A DNA stretch of 64,000 nt from Bacillus methanolicus PB1 (GCF_000262755.1 NZ_AFEU01000003.1:992001-1056000); one strand, 5' to 3'; counted from the first letter of the stretch, positions 10,875 through 22,411 are shown. Program-made: numbers and translations. Notes: a model not told the origin generated them from the letters alone.

Positions 10875-12618
10875 CTTCCGTTCTCGGCAAGCCGTAAGGA
10901 CCGCTGCCTATCTGGCCAGGGTAACCATAATTCATATATGGCGGCTGGGCAAACACATATGGCTGGGCATAATGCGGCGAATAGATTGGTGTTGTTCCTG
11001 GTGCAGGTCCGTACACAGAGCCAAACGGAGCTCCCTGTGATCCAGGTCCTCCGCAGCCGCAGTCATCAGAAGTGCCTTTCACCCCCTGAACAGGTGCTTG
11101 ATGCGGCATTTGCGCATCCATTTCAGGAGACTCCATTGCTTCCTGAACCTGTGGCATTAGCGGCATTTGATAATCCATTGCTCCATGAATTTGAGGCATT
11201 GGCATTTGGTAATCCATTGCTCCATGAACTTGCGGCATTGGCATTTGGTAATCCATTGCTCCATGAACTTGCGGCATTGGCATTTGGTAATCCATTGTTC
11301 CCAGAACATGCGGCATTGGCGGATAACAATATGGGACCGGTCCATGAGGAGGGCAATGTCCAAATCCAGGACCAGGCATTACTGGTGAAACAGCGGTGCC
11401 AAAAGGCGGACATGGCCCAAACGGCATATGATAAGCCGGCATCTGTGCCGGCATCTGTGCCGGCATTTGATGAGGCATTTGGGCTCCCATATCCGGATAT
11501 TCCATCGTTCCTTGAACTTCAGGCATTAATGGCATCTGACTGTCCATAGTTCCCTGTTCAGAAGATATCTCAGGCATGAATGGAGATGATTCATCAAAAT
11601 CCATGCTCTCAAATTCAGGCATCACTCCATATTGATCAGGCATTTGGGCAGCTTGTGATGTATAAAAAGGCATTTGGTTCATCGGCATAGTTGACGCCCC
11701 TTGCACATAAGGGAAAGGCACTTCTTGCGGCTGATAACCTCCCGGATAATTATATCCTGTTCCAGGCAATGCAGGTAAAACTGGATTAAAATTTGGGGGA
11801 TATGGATACATTGGCTGCTGAAAACCTCCTTGTTGTGTTGGCATAGAAAGAGGAAACTCTTCTTCCTTTATTAAAGGACCCGTGTCGTCTTTTATCATCC
11901 CTGGAAAATAATTATCAAGTTTAGGTGGAATTTGTGGTACAGACATATCGGCCATATTTTGCATATAGTAGTTTTGAATGTCCATTTCTGGGATAACTGG
12001 TTGAGGCATTTTTGGAGAATAAGGTGTTTTCGGTTTTTCTAGTTTTGGAAGTTCTTGTATTGGCGAAATGGGTATTTGCTTTTCTGGTTTTGGCATTTCC
12101 TGTATCGGTGAAACTGGCATTTGCTTTTCTGGTTTCGGTTTTTCCTGTATCGGTGAAACTGGCATTTGCTTTTCTGGTTTCGGCTTTTCCTGTATCGGTG
12201 AAACTGGTATTTGCTTTTCTGGTTTCGGCTTTTCCTGTATCGGTGAAACAGGTTTCGGCTTTTCGGCTTTTGGTAATTCTTTTTTAGGTGCAGCTGGTTT
12301 TAGTGCTTTTTCAGGCATTACCTGGGGCGCTTCCTCAACTGGCAAAGGCTTCGGCTTCTCTTTTGCAAACGGATGCTCAGTGATTGGCATTTCCTTCTTT
12401 GGACCCATTTTGATATATGCTTCCTTTTTCCCTCCAGCCGTCGGAGCTTCTTTTTTAATTGTTCCGCCTCCTGTTGGAATTTTTATTTTCATCCCGGGCA
12501 TAATCATATCAGGGTTGCTTAGCTGTGAATTCAACTTTTTCAGCTCTTCAAAATTTACGCCGTATTTCTTGGCGATTTTCCAAAGAGTGTCCCCTTTCTG
12601 AACGATATGGATTTTCAC
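10849..12618 (-). CDS. safA: SafA-type spore coat morphogenetic protein (LysM, repeat-rich)
   Basis: 589 residues. An N-terminal LysM domain (residues 3-48; HIVQKGDTLWKIAKKYG) that binds cortex peptidoglycan, then Lys/Pro-rich repeats ending in SPIQE (about 121-191), a long Met/Pro/Gln/Tyr-rich region, and 13-residue repeats with GAMDYQMPMP near the C terminus plus a CGCGG cluster. This matches SafA, which guides inner coat assembly and contacts SpoVID (coded at 54 kb). Start is the GTG at 12618, after AGGAGG; an ATG at 12648 lies upstream of that site. A sigma-E-like -10 (CATACAAT) is at 12651-12658. B. subtilis SafA is shorter (387 residues, from memory), so this copy is expanded. Confidence 0.9.
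   Translation of the reverse strand: MKIHIVQKGDTLWKIAKKYGVNFEELKKLNSQLSNPDMIMPGMKIKIPTGGGTIKKEAPTAGGKKEAYIKMGPKKEMPITEHPFAKEKPKPLPVEEAPQVMPEKALKPAAPKKELPKAEKPKPVSPIQEKPKPEKQIPVSPIQEKPKPEKQMPVSPIQEKPKPEKQMPVSPIQEMPKPEKQIPISPIQELPKLEKPKTPYSPKMPQPVIPEMDIQNYYMQNMADMSVPQIPPKLDNYFPGMIKDDTGPLIKEEEFPLSMPTQQGGFQQPMYPYPPNFNPVLPALPGTGYNYPGGYQPQEVPFPYVQGASTMPMNQMPFYTSQAAQMPDQYGVMPEFESMDFDESSPFMPEISSEQGTMDSQMPLMPEVQGTMEYPDMGAQMPHQMPAQMPAQMPAYHMPFGPCPPFGTAVSPVMPGPGFGHCPPHGPVPYCYPPMPHVLGTMDYQMPMPQVHGAMDYQMPMPQVHGAMDYQMPMPQIHGAMDYQMPLMPQVQEAMESPEMDAQMPHQAPVQGVKGTSDDCGCGGPGSQGAPFGSVYGPAPGTTPIYSPHYAQPYVFAQPPYMNYGYPGQIGSGPYGLPRTEDESSEYEG
11162..11320. repeat. 39-bp coding tandem repeats in safA
   Basis: About four copies of a 39-bp unit (13 residues, QVHGAMDYQMPMP with small changes). 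Two neighbouring copies are almost identical at DNA level, which points to recent unit gain. Confidence 0.9.
12046..12258. repeat. 45-bp coding tandem repeats in safA
   Basis: Five copies of SPIQE spaced 15 residues apart, with the unit KPKPEKQMPVSPIQE, encoded by a 45-bp DNA repeat. Prone to length change between strains. Confidence 0.92.
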
Positions 12619-12650
12619 TCTGATTTCCCTCCTATGGCATAAGTCCATAC

Positions 12651-12658
12651 ATTGTATG
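12651..12658 (-). promoter_or_regulatory. sigma-E-like -10 element of safA
   Basis: The minus strand reads CATACAAT, the consensus -10 of sigma-E promoters, 33 bp before the GTG start. B. subtilis safA is sigma-E dependent. The -35 region is not a clear match, so this stays tentative. Confidence 0.45.
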
Positions 12659-12764
12659 TCAAAATGGGCAAATTGCTAACAATCTACACAAAAACTTATG
12701 CACTTATGAAACAAAATATGATTTTTGGCCGTGAAACTTTATATGAAAGCTTAAAATATCAATA

Positions 12765-12811
12765 AAAGGGTCAGACCCCTCCAATGGAGGAATCGGACCC
12801 TTATGAGTCAA
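12765..12811. repeat. palindromic repeat, subfamily 2, shortened copy C
   Basis: Has the GGGTCAGACCCCTCCAAT left part joined directly to TGGAGGAATCGGACCC and TATGAGTCA of the right part, lacking the AT-rich centre and the left terminal repeat. Ends 10 bp from the nadA stop and can still form a GGGTC-CCTCC hairpin that may terminate the nad transcript. Confidence 0.85.
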
Positions 12812-12820
12812 CGCTTTTTC

Positions 12821-13930
12821 TTAGGACAGCTCAAGCATCCGTTCAAGAGCAAGTTTTGCTTTGGAAGCAACTGTATCTTCAACTTCGATAATGTTGTGTT
12901 GTTCACCTTTTTCGATCGATTCTAAGCACCAGACGAGATGGGGCAGATCGATTCGATTCATTGTCAAACATGCGCACATATATGGATTTAAAGAAATGAT
13001 ATGCTTGTCAGGATGCTGCTGAATTAACCGGTTAACAAGATTATGTTCCGTGCCGATTGCCCAGGCTGAACCTTTTTCCGCCTGTTCAATCGTCTTTATA
13101 ATATAATTCGTGGAACCGGCGTCATCCGATAATTCAACTACTTCTCTGCGGCATTCTGGATGGACGATAATCTTCATGTCCGGATACTGTTCTCTGACTT
13201 GTTTAATATTTTGAACGGTAAAGTTTTCATGAACGGAACAATGTCCCTTCCAAAGAATTACTTTAATTTTTTCTAACTCCCCATCGTATTCGAGGGAATC
13301 CGTAATAGGATTCCACACTGCCATTTCAGTTAATTTTATACCTAAATTGTAAGCTGTATTTCTTCCCAAATGCTGATCCGGCAAAAAGAGAATTCTATCT
13401 TTTTGCTGGAATGCCCACTTCACCATTCTTTCAGCGTTCGATGATGTAACTGTTGCTCCTCCGTTTTCCCCGACAAATGCTTTAATAGCTGCGGTAGAAT
13501 TGACGTAAGTTAAAGGGAGAATCGTATCTCCGAAAAATTCGGTTAATTTGGCCCAAGCTCTTTCCGTCTGATAAACGTCTGCCATATCGGCCATGGAACA
13601 CCCAGCCCGCATATCAGGCAAGTATACTTTTTGATTTTTTGCTGTTAAAATATCCGCTGTTTCAGCCATGAAATGAACACCGCAAAATACGATGAATTCA
13701 GCGTCTTTGTTTTCAGCTGAAATTTGTGCAAGTTGTAATGAATCTCCTGTCGCATCTGCAAATTGTATAACTTCATCTTTTTGATAATGATGACCGGGAA
13801 TAAACAATTTGTTTCCCAATTTATTTTTAATTGCTTTCGCCCGTTCTTCAAGTTCCGAAACAGTCATGTTTAGGTATCGGTCCGGAATCATATTCCCCTG
13901 TGTTTTAACCAAATCTAAAATATTCACCAT
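12821..13930 (-). CDS. nadA: quinolinate synthase
   Basis: 369 residues, the length of the Bacillus type. Condenses iminoaspartate with dihydroxyacetone phosphate to quinolinate using a [4Fe-4S] cluster. Conserved stretches seen include [22 protein letters not shown] (partly), [32 protein letters not shown] and the cysteine-rich MCACLTMN. Third gene of nadB-nadC-nadA, 9 bp after nadC. Controlled with nadB from the promoter near 16.37 kb. Confidence 0.97.
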   Translation of the reverse strand: MVNILDLVKTQGNMIPDRYLNMTVSELEERAKAIKNKLGNKLFIPGHHYQKDEVIQFADATGDSLQLAQISAENKDAEFIVFCGVHFMAETADILTAKNQKVYLPDMRAGCSMADMADVYQTERAWAKLTEFFGDTILPLTYVNSTAAIKAFVGENGGATVTSSNAERMVKWAFQQKDRILFLPDQHLGRNTAYNLGIKLTEMAVWNPITDSLEYDGELEKIKVILWKGHCSVHENFTVQNIKQVREQYPDMKIIVHPECRREVVELSDDAGSTNYIIKTIEQAEKGSAWAIGTEHNLVNRLIQQHPDKHIISLNPYMCACLTMNRIDLPHLVWCLESIEKGEQHNIIEVEDTVASKAKLALERMLELS

Positions 13931-13939
13931 TAATCCCCC

Positions 13940-14776
13940 TTAGAAAACGTTTACTTTTACACTTATATCAAGCGATTTTATCGTATGAGTCAAAAAACCG
14001 AGAGAAATATAATCGACCCCAGTGTCGCGATAAACAGCCAGGTTTTCTAACGTTATTCCTCCAGATGCTTCCGTTACTATATGTTCCGGCACAAATTTTT
14101 TCCATTCCTTGATTTCATCCGGATGACGATTATCAAACATAATTACATCAACACCTGCTTGAACGGCTTCAATAACTTGCTCTTTCGTTTCTGTCTCAAC
14201 TTCAATTTTCACCATATGCCCGAGATTTTCTTTCACAGATGCTACTGCATTTGTGATTGAACCTGCAAAATCAATATGATTGTCTTTAATCATGACAGCA
14301 TCATATAAGCCAAAACGGTGATTGTAGCCGCCTCCGCATGTGACTGCATATTTTTCAAACATCCGCAAACCGGGAGTTGTTTTGCGAGTATCGCAGATTT
14401 TTGTATGGTCGCTATTTAATATAGTAACGGCTTCTCTCGTTTTCGTTGCAATTCCGCTCATTCTTTGAATAAGATTTAACACAACCCGCTCGCCTTTCAA
14501 AAGGGCGGAAATATTTCCCGAAACGGTTGCCAGTCTCTGTCCGGACTCAATAAGAGCTCCGTCACTAGAGAACATTACCACTTTGGAAGCGGGATCCAGT
14601 AAAGAAAAACCTGTCCGGATTATCTCTTCCCCGCAAAAAATTCCGTTTTCTTTTGCCAAGAACACAATCTCTCCGTTTCGGCGGTTTCCAAAAATAAGAT
14701 CACTCGTTACATCTCTGTCACCAATGTCTTCAATGAAAAATTGTTCAAGTTGCAACCGCAGTTTTAATTGGTTCAT
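13940..14776 (-). CDS. nadC: nicotinate-nucleotide pyrophosphorylase
   Basis: 278 residues. Converts quinolinate and phosphoribosyl pyrophosphate to nicotinate mononucleotide. Motifs: AKENGIFCGEEI, LNLIQRMSGIAT, CDTRKTTPGLR and IMFDNRHPDEI. Start at ATG 14776 (MNQLKLRLQ) with GAAGAGGA upstream; it overlaps the end of nadB by 32 bp, so translation is coupled. An open frame up to 14857 is an upstream extension inside nadB. Confidence 0.97.
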   Translation of the reverse strand: MNQLKLRLQLEQFFIEDIGDRDVTSDLIFGNRRNGEIVFLAKENGIFCGEEIIRTGFSLLDPASKVVMFSSDGALIESGQRLATVSGNISALLKGERVVLNLIQRMSGIATKTREAVTILNSDHTKICDTRKTTPGLRMFEKYAVTCGGGYNHRFGLYDAVMIKDNHIDFAGSITNAVASVKENLGHMVKIEVETETKEQVIEAVQAGVDVIMFDNRHPDEIKEWKKFVPEHIVTEASGGITLENLAVYRDTGVDYISLGFLTHTIKSLDISVKVNVF

Positions 14777-16334
14777 CTTTTTCGTCCTCTTCCCATATTC
14801 TTCGTTGAATGATTTGTATGCCTTTCCAGGTAAGATCATCCTCATATGGATAATCACTGCGGAAGTGTCCGCCGCGGCTTTCAGTCCTTTTTAATGCTGA
14901 ATCGGTAATCAGCCAGGATGTAATTAGCATAAATACTTTCATAATTTCTTCAGGCGGCAATTTGTCTAAATTGGCATAAGACCAATTGTGAACATCAAAA
15001 GATTCAAGCCAGCGCTTCTGTTCGGACAATGTCTCTTTCGTTCTTACAATTCCTGCATTATCCATCATTCTGGTTTGCATTTCTTGAATTTGAGGCAAAT
15101 TCAAGCCCGGTGCAAAATTCGACTTAAACTCTCTTGGAATAAGTTGCGAGTTTATTTTTGCAGACTTGTCGCTATTTAAAAGTCGGGCAAGCCGTTCTCC
15201 ATATACAAGCCCTTCAAGCAAAGAATTGCTTGCCAATCGATTGGCTCCATGTATTCCAGTGCATGCCGCCTCTCCGATTGCGTAAAGGCCATTAACACTT
15301 GTACGCCCGTAAAGATCTGACTTTATCCCTCCCATTAAGAAATGACTCCCTGGAGCTACAGGTAATAAACCGTCCTCAATAGAAACTCCGTTTCGTTCAC
15401 ACAAGGATGTTATCGTAGGGAACCGCGATCTAAAATGGCTGATCATTCGAATATCGAGAAAGATTTGTTCCCCTTTTTTTAAATAATCATAAATGGTTTG
15501 GGAAACAACATGGCGCGGTGCAAGATCTTTTAATGGATGAACATCATCCATAAACGGGATGCCGTCTTTTGTTACAAGCCTTGCGCCTTCTCCGCGGACA
15601 GCTTCGGATATAAGACCTCTCGTTTTTCCATCTTTAAACAAAAGCGTAGGATGGAATTGAACAAATTCCATATCAACAAGTTCTGCTCCGGCTCGATAGG
15701 CGAGCGCCAGTCCGTCTCCAGTCACTGTTTCGGCATTTGATGTAAAGCTGTACAGTTGGCCGCATCCTCCGGTAGCAATAACTACACGATCGGCATAAAA
15801 ATATTCAATGTTTCCATGCTTGTCTTTTCCTTTTACTCCAATGCACCGTTTTGACTGCTTATCTATTAGCAAGTCATATACAAACACATTTTCTGTAATG
15901 GACACATTCTTTTTCAATTGGCTTAACAAAAAATCTATAATTCTGCTCCCGGTTGCATCACCGCCCCCGTGGACAATTCTTTTTTCGCTGTGTGCTCCCT
16001 CCATGCCGAGAAGCAATTCAGCACGTTCGTTTTTATCAAATGAACAGCCCGAAGCATAAAGATTTTGAATTAATTTCGGTGCTTCCGAAGTCATCTTGAA
16101 AACGGCTTCTTGATCGTTATGATACCTTCCTGCCTTTATGGTATCAACATAATGTTGATATGGGCTGTCTTTCTCACCTAGAGCAGCCGCAACACCGCCT
16201 TGCGCAAGATAAGAATTTCCATTTCTTACATGCGACTTTGTGATAATTCTAACATTTATTTCAGATCGAAGGTTCCTTGCCAGCTGTAATGCTGCCACGC
16301 CACTTCCGATAATGATTACATCTGAAAAACTCAT
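14745..16334 (-). CDS. nadB: L-aspartate oxidase
   Basis: 529 residues. FAD-dependent oxidation of aspartate to iminoaspartate, the first step of de novo NAD synthesis. N-terminal dinucleotide-binding motif IIGSGVAALQLARNL, GGVAAALGEKDSP, HGGGDATGSRI and the SNSLLEGLVYG signature are present. Starts at ATG 16334 with GGAAGGTG upstream. First gene of the nadBCA operon, divergent from nifS; the shared 96-bp gap holds a probable NiaR operator. Confidence 0.97.
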   Translation of the reverse strand: MSFSDVIIIGSGVAALQLARNLRSEINVRIITKSHVRNGNSYLAQGGVAAALGEKDSPYQHYVDTIKAGRYHNDQEAVFKMTSEAPKLIQNLYASGCSFDKNERAELLLGMEGAHSEKRIVHGGGDATGSRIIDFLLSQLKKNVSITENVFVYDLLIDKQSKRCIGVKGKDKHGNIEYFYADRVVIATGGCGQLYSFTSNAETVTGDGLALAYRAGAELVDMEFVQFHPTLLFKDGKTRGLISEAVRGEGARLVTKDGIPFMDDVHPLKDLAPRHVVSQTIYDYLKKGEQIFLDIRMISHFRSRFPTITSLCERNGVSIEDGLLPVAPGSHFLMGGIKSDLYGRTSVNGLYAIGEAACTGIHGANRLASNSLLEGLVYGERLARLLNSDKSAKINSQLIPREFKSNFAPGLNLPQIQEMQTRMMDNAGIVRTKETLSEQKRWLESFDVHNWSYANLDKLPPEEIMKVFMLITSWLITDSALKRTESRGGHFRSDYPYEDDLTWKGIQIIQRRIWEEDEKDEPIKTAVAT

Positions 16335-16354
16335 CTAGTTTTCACCTTCCTTTT

Positions 16355-16401
16355 TACAGGTGTCTTGACACTTATATTTACATAGATTTAATATATTGAC
16401 A
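16355..16401. promoter_or_regulatory. divergent nadB/nifS promoter region with probable NiaR operator
   Basis: The inverted repeat GTGTCTTGACAC (16360-16371), preceded by ACAG, resembles the NiaR (YrxA) nicotinate-repressor site. On the plus strand TTGACA (16365-16370) and TAATAT (16389-16394) with an 18-bp spacer make a promoter for nifS whose -35 is inside the operator. On the minus strand TTGTCA (16396-16401) is a candidate nadB -35. One bound repressor would therefore block both directions. Confidence 0.6.
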
Positions 16402-16442
16402 AGTATTTTTTACAATAAAAAGTTTGAAAGTTGGGAAAAATC

Positions 16443-17582
16443 ATGAAATATTTTGATTACGCCGCTACTTGTCCGCTTGATGAAGAAGCTGCACAAATTT
16501 TTTTAAAAGCTTCGCAAAATTTTTTTGGAAATACACAAAGTCTCCATGATATTGGCAGCAATGCTGCTGCATTGCTCGATCAGTGCCGTATAAAGTTAGC
16601 TCAACTTCTAAAAGTTGAAAAAGAAGGAATTTATTTTACAAGCGGAGGATCGGAAAGTAATTTCCTTGCCATCCATGCACTTTCATCAGCAACAAGAAAA
16701 AAAGGCCGGCATATTATAGCATGCCTAGCCGAGCATTCTTCAATTCATAGCTCATTAATGCATCTCGAAAAAGATGGCTATGAGATTTCCTACCTTCCAT
16801 TTAACAGTGATGGGATTATTGACCTTGAAAAATTACAGGCTGCGATACGGGAGGATACATTCCTTATCACCATTCAACATGCAAATCCGGAAATCGGAAC
16901 TATTCAGCCGATTGAGGAAATTGGCTTACTTTGTAAACAAAACGAAATTTTATTTCACAGTGACTGTGTCCAAACGTTTGGAAAAATTAATTTAGACAAA
17001 TTAATAAAATGGGCGGACAGCTTTTCTATATCGAGCCATAAGTTTTACGGTCCAAAAGGGGTTGGAGCCGTTTATGTCAATCCGTTTTTATCTTGGAAAA
17101 CTTTTTTTCCGGCGGCTGTACATGAAAGGGGTTTCAGGCCCGGAACAGTAAATGTACCTGGAATAGCGGCTATGGTTGCTGCAGCCGAGAAATCTTATGC
17201 GAATCAAACTGAATATACGAAAAAATTTTTAAAACTAAGAGATATATTTAAACATTCCGTAAAAGAGATTAGCGACCGAATTACTATTTATGAAGCGAAG
17301 GATCCGAATATGCAGCTTCCATCAATTATTGGGTTGAGATTACATGGGTTAGAAGGCCAATGGGTAATGCTTGAGTGCAACCGGCGGGGATTTGCTATAT
17401 CAACAGGAACGGCATGCCAAATAGGCTTGCAGTCTCCTTCGAAAACCATGCAAGCACTCGGAATCAATAATAAAGAAGCGAAGGAATTTATCCGTATTTC
17501 AGTTGGAAGAGAAACAGCCGAGAAAGATGTCGAGTCTTTAGGCCTAACCATTGTCCAAATTGCCCGTCAAGCAGGCGTTTAA
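16443..17582 (+). CDS. nifS: cysteine desulfurase for NadA cluster assembly (NifS-type)
   Basis: 379 residues. PLP enzyme of the NifS/IscS class: FTSGGSESNFLAI, the PLP lysine region SSHKFYGPKGVGA, and the sulfur-accepting cysteine in STGTACQIG. Placed divergently from nadBCA as in B. subtilis, where it supplies sulfur for the NadA iron-sulfur cluster. ATG at 16443 is used; a TTG at 16431 is also in frame, and the ribosome site is weak for both. In B. subtilis niaR follows nifS; here the next gene is pheA, read from the other strand. Confidence 0.93.
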   Translation: MKYFDYAATCPLDEEAAQIFLKASQNFFGNTQSLHDIGSNAAALLDQCRIKLAQLLKVEKEGIYFTSGGSESNFLAIHALSSATRKKGRHIIACLAEHSSIHSSLMHLEKDGYEISYLPFNSDGIIDLEKLQAAIREDTFLITIQHANPEIGTIQPIEEIGLLCKQNEILFHSDCVQTFGKINLDKLIKWADSFSISSHKFYGPKGVGAVYVNPFLSWKTFFPAAVHERGFRPGTVNVPGIAAMVAAAEKSYANQTEYTKKFLKLRDIFKHSVKEISDRITIYEAKDPNMQLPSIIGLRLHGLEGQWVMLECNRRGFAISTGTACQIGLQSPSKTMQALGINNKEAKEFIRISVGRETAEKDVESLGLTIVQIARQAGV

Positions 17583-17616
17583 AAGCTGACTTTTTAATTT
17601 TATCTAAGTATAAATC

Positions 17617-17643
17617 AAAAGGATCCTCTAACTGGATCCTTTT
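17617..17643. terminator. bidirectional terminator between nifS and pheA
   Basis: AAAAGGATCC (17617-17626) pairs with GGATCCTTTT (17634-17643). A tract before and T tract after make it usable from both strands; one arm lies in the last codons of pheA. Confidence 0.85.
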
Positions 17644-18500
17644 GCTGCTTTTTTCAGTTGAAAAGAAGGGTAGCTACCCAGCACTTTTACTTTGCAGCCG
17701 AGAGCTTTGAGTTCTGCAATCGCACCAGGAATTAATACATCATCCATTTTCATTTCAATATCAATAATAAAGAAATAATTACCGAGCCCTGTTTTCATCG
17801 GGCGGGATTCGATTTTTGACAAATTCAGCTTTCTCCATGCGAATGCAGATAAAACTTGATGCAAAGTTCCTGCCTGGTCTGTTGGCAGAGTGACCATTAT
17901 CGATGTTTTAAAACTGTCGGGAACACGTTTTATGTCAGGTTTATCTTTGTTACTTTTTGATAAAATCACAAAACGTGTATGGTTGTGCCCGAAATCGTGA
18001 ATATCTTCTTTTACAATAATCAATCCATATTCTTTTGCCGACAGTGCATTTCCAATCGCGGCAGCCTTTATTTCGGGATGGTCTTTGACATATTTCGCAG
18101 CTGCAGCTGTAGAAGTTGTCGTTTCACAGCGGACTCCCCTAAATTGCTGATGCAAGAATCGATGGCACTGGGCAATGGCATGTGCGTGGCTGTATATCAA
18201 TTCAATTTCTTTCCATCTGTGCTGATTTTCCTTATGTACCATAAAATGCTGACGAATCGGCAAAGTTGTTTCTCCAATAATGGGCAGCTCTACTTCATGT
18301 ATTAAATAATCAAGTGTGATATTAACGGACCCTTCCAGGGCATTTTCAAGCGGGACAAGGCACATATCAGTTTTCCCCTCTTCAACTGCGTCCATACATT
18401 CCGGAATCGTTTGAAATGGAATTGATTCTGCACCCGGAAATATTTCCCTGACAGCCATTTCCGTGAATGTTGCCCTCGGCCCCAAAAAACCAACTCTCAA
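17628..18500 (-). CDS. pheA: prephenate dehydratase
   Basis: 290 residues. Catalyses prephenate to phenylpyruvate in phenylalanine synthesis. N-terminal catalytic domain (VGFLGPRATFTE; HNHTRFVIL) and C-terminal ACT regulatory domain (GTLHQVLSAFAWRKLNLSKIES has the ESRP-like KIESRP). Start is a TTG; two adjacent TTG codons (18503 and 18500) follow GGAGGAG and the second has better spacing. Its last codons form one arm of a terminator. pheB, its usual partner, is 180 bp upstream, with a short dispersed repeat between. Confidence 0.95.
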   Translation of the reverse strand: MRVGFLGPRATFTEMAVREIFPGAESIPFQTIPECMDAVEEGKTDMCLVPLENALEGSVNITLDYLIHEVELPIIGETTLPIRQHFMVHKENQHRWKEIELIYSHAHAIAQCHRFLHQQFRGVRCETTTSTAAAAKYVKDHPEIKAAAIGNALSAKEYGLIIVKEDIHDFGHNHTRFVILSKSNKDKPDIKRVPDSFKTSIMVTLPTDQAGTLHQVLSAFAWRKLNLSKIESRPMKTGLGNYFFIIDIEMKMDDVLIPGAIAELKALGCKVKVLGSYPSFQLKKAAKGSS

Positions 18501-18523
18501 CAAAATCTCCTCCCAAGACTAAA

Positions 18524-18568
18524 TTGAGGGTCTGGCCCTCATCGCGTTAACGCTTTAAAGCAGCGCCT
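18524..18568. repeat. dispersed repeat, third family, copy 2
   Basis: GAGGGTCTGGCCCTC followed by GCGTTAACGCTTTAAAGC; the reverse complement matches 8036-8067 in about 30 bases. Located in the pheB-pheA gap. It holds two small palindromes (GAGGGTCTGGCCCTC and GCGTTAACGC). Confidence 0.6.
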
Positions 18569-18682
18569 TATCTTTAAACAATACATCACTTTATCACTTT
18601 AATAAAGTAAAAATTCAAATTTTTTTCATCGAATGAATGAGATCAAATAAAACAAAAAACAGCCGGGAATAAGGCGGCAGTT

Positions 18683-19138
18683 CTACGCACCTGAACCCAG
18701 CACTTCAACTTTATCTACAAATTCAAGCCTGCGGAGACGTGTTAAAAGCTCATCAATTTCAATTCCCATTTCCGTTATATTCAGCGATAAAGTTACGTTT
18801 GCTCTTCCCTGTAATGGAATGGTTTGATGGATCGTAAGAACGTTGCATCCAGCCGAAGCGACGACACTTAACAGCTGCGAGAGCGTCCCGGAGCGGTCTT
18901 CGAGGTGAAAAAACAGTGAGATCAACTTCTCTTTAACAACTGTATGGAAAGGAAAGACCGTATCTCTGTACTTATAAAAAGCACTTCGGCTTAGATCAAC
19001 ACGCTTAACGGCTTCCCAGACAGACTCGGCTTTTCCCCTTTCAATCATTTCCTTTGCTTCAAGGGTCTTTTTCATCGCTTCTGGAAGAACATCTTCACGG
19101 ACTAAATAAAATTTTTTATTAAATTTATCATGTCTCAT
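18683..19138 (-). CDS. pheB: ACT-domain protein PheB
   Basis: 151 residues. N-terminal winged-helix-like segment ([30 protein letters not shown] in part) followed by an ACT domain ([19 protein letters not shown] and [20 protein letters not shown]). Formerly called chorismate mutase, but the family is better described as an ACT-domain regulator of uncertain ligand. Lies 26 bp after obg, in the spo0B-obg-pheB-pheA order of B. subtilis. ATG at 19138 follows GGGGTGGAG at short spacing. Confidence 0.92.
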   Translation of the reverse strand: MRHDKFNKKFYLVREDVLPEAMKKTLEAKEMIERGKAESVWEAVKRVDLSRSAFYKYRDTVFPFHTVVKEKLISLFFHLEDRSGTLSQLLSVVASAGCNVLTIHQTIPLQGRANVTLSLNITEMGIEIDELLTRLRRLEFVDKVEVLGSGA

Positions 19139-19163
19139 TTCTCCACCCCGTTAATCATAAAAG

Positions 19164-21049
<1,886 letters not shown>

Positions 21050-21176
21050 AAAAAAAACTCCTACACAGTAATTAAACGACAGAAGACTGCTTGCTGATAG
21101 TATATCAAAAAAGTGTGAACGCGTAAGCAAAATTACACAGAAATGTGAAAATTGTTCTCTCCGAAAGATAAAAGAA

Positions 21177-21297
21177 AGGGGCTGACTCAAAAGCAAAGGG
21201 TCAGACCCCTCCAATACAATATATAGACTATCACTGATAAAACCTTCTATATATTGCTATTGTTGGAGGGAATCAGACCCTTATGAGTCAGCCCTGT
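21177..21297. repeat. palindromic repeat, subfamily 2, copy D
   Basis: Full-length. Ends AGGGGCTGACTCA (21177-21189) and TGAGTCAGCCCTG; inner GGGTCAGACCCCTCCAA and TTGGAGGGAATCAGACCC; facing ATATATAG and CTATATAT. Starts 12 bp after the rpmA stop and 128 bp before spo0B. The outer arm has GGGGC/GCCCT where copy F has GAGGC/GCCTC. Confidence 0.93.
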
Positions 21298-21308
21298 CTT
21301 TTATTGGT

Positions 21309-21942
<634 letters not shown>

Positions 21943-21954
21943 CGGTAAACAACC

Positions 21955-22263
21955 TTATGCGTTGATTTTTTCAATCACAACTTTTGTGTAAGGCTGACGA
22001 TGACCTTGCTTTTTGCGCTGGTTTTTCTTCGCCTTGTACTTGAAGACAATGATTTTCTTTTGACGTCCTTGCTTTTCAACTTTCCCTGTAACAGTAGCGC
22101 CTTCTACTAATGGGCTTCCTACTTTTACATTATCGCCGCCTACGAAAAGGACCTTGTCAAAAGTAACTGTGTCGCCTTCTTGAGCGTTAAGCTTTTCGAT
22201 ATAGATCGTTTGGCCTTCTTCTACTTTAACCTGCTTACCGCCAGTTTCGATTATAGCATACAT
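21955..22263 (-). CDS. rplU: 50S ribosomal protein L21
   Basis: 102 residues starting [18 protein letters not shown], with the C-terminal basic part [20 protein letters not shown] typical of L21. ATG at 22263 follows AAGGAGGTGCAATTC. Expressed from the promoter at 22379-22407 through a structured leader thought to bind L21 for autoregulation. Confidence 0.97.
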   Translation of the reverse strand: MYAIIETGGKQVKVEEGQTIYIEKLNAQEGDTVTFDKVLFVGGDNVKVGSPLVEGATVTGKVEKQGRQKKIIVFKYKAKKNQRKKQGHRQPYTKVVIEKINA

Positions 22264-22371
22264 GAATTGCACCTCCTTATGGACTAAGACTCGCCATCAC
22301 AGGTGTTTTGCAGCAACAAAATCTTAATACCTGCTCTGTGCGGTTGTAGCACGGGTGCGCTACAAACATAA
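22264..22371 (-). ncRNA. L21 leader (autoregulatory 5' UTR of rplU)
   Basis: About 108 bases between the predicted start site and the rplU ATG. The leader carries the strong hairpin TTGTAGC/GCTACAA (22344-22365) at its 5' end and further paired segments. Firmicutes have a known L21 leader family upstream of rplU; assignment here rests on position and this hairpin. Confidence 0.65.
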
Positions 22372-22378
22372 CATGAAA

Positions 22379-22407
22379 ATACTATCACGATTTTTGCAGA
22401 GTGTCAA
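22379..22407 (-). promoter_or_regulatory. sigma-A promoter of rplU-prp-rpmA
   Basis: Minus strand TTGACA (22402-22407) and TAGTAT (22379-22384) with a 17-bp spacer. The -35 box lies only 4 bp from the end of repeat copy E. Confidence 0.85.
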
Positions 22408-22411
22408 TAGG

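Noticed and set aside
12046-12258. Tandem repeats looked at as a CRISPR array
   Set aside because: Units are contiguous, in frame and without variable spacers.
12068-12601. Open frame of 177 codons on the plus strand opposite safA
   Set aside because: It is the antisense reading of the Lys/Pro repeats, with a Phe/Gly/Cys-rich product and no ribosome site.
16396-16416. TTGACA and TACAAT as a nifS promoter
   Set aside because: The spacer is only 9 bp; TTGACA at 16365 with TAATAT at 16389 is better spaced.
21050-21214. Upstream extension of Spo0B to 21214
   Set aside because: Runs into repeat D; Spo0B homologues start near the ATG at 21049.
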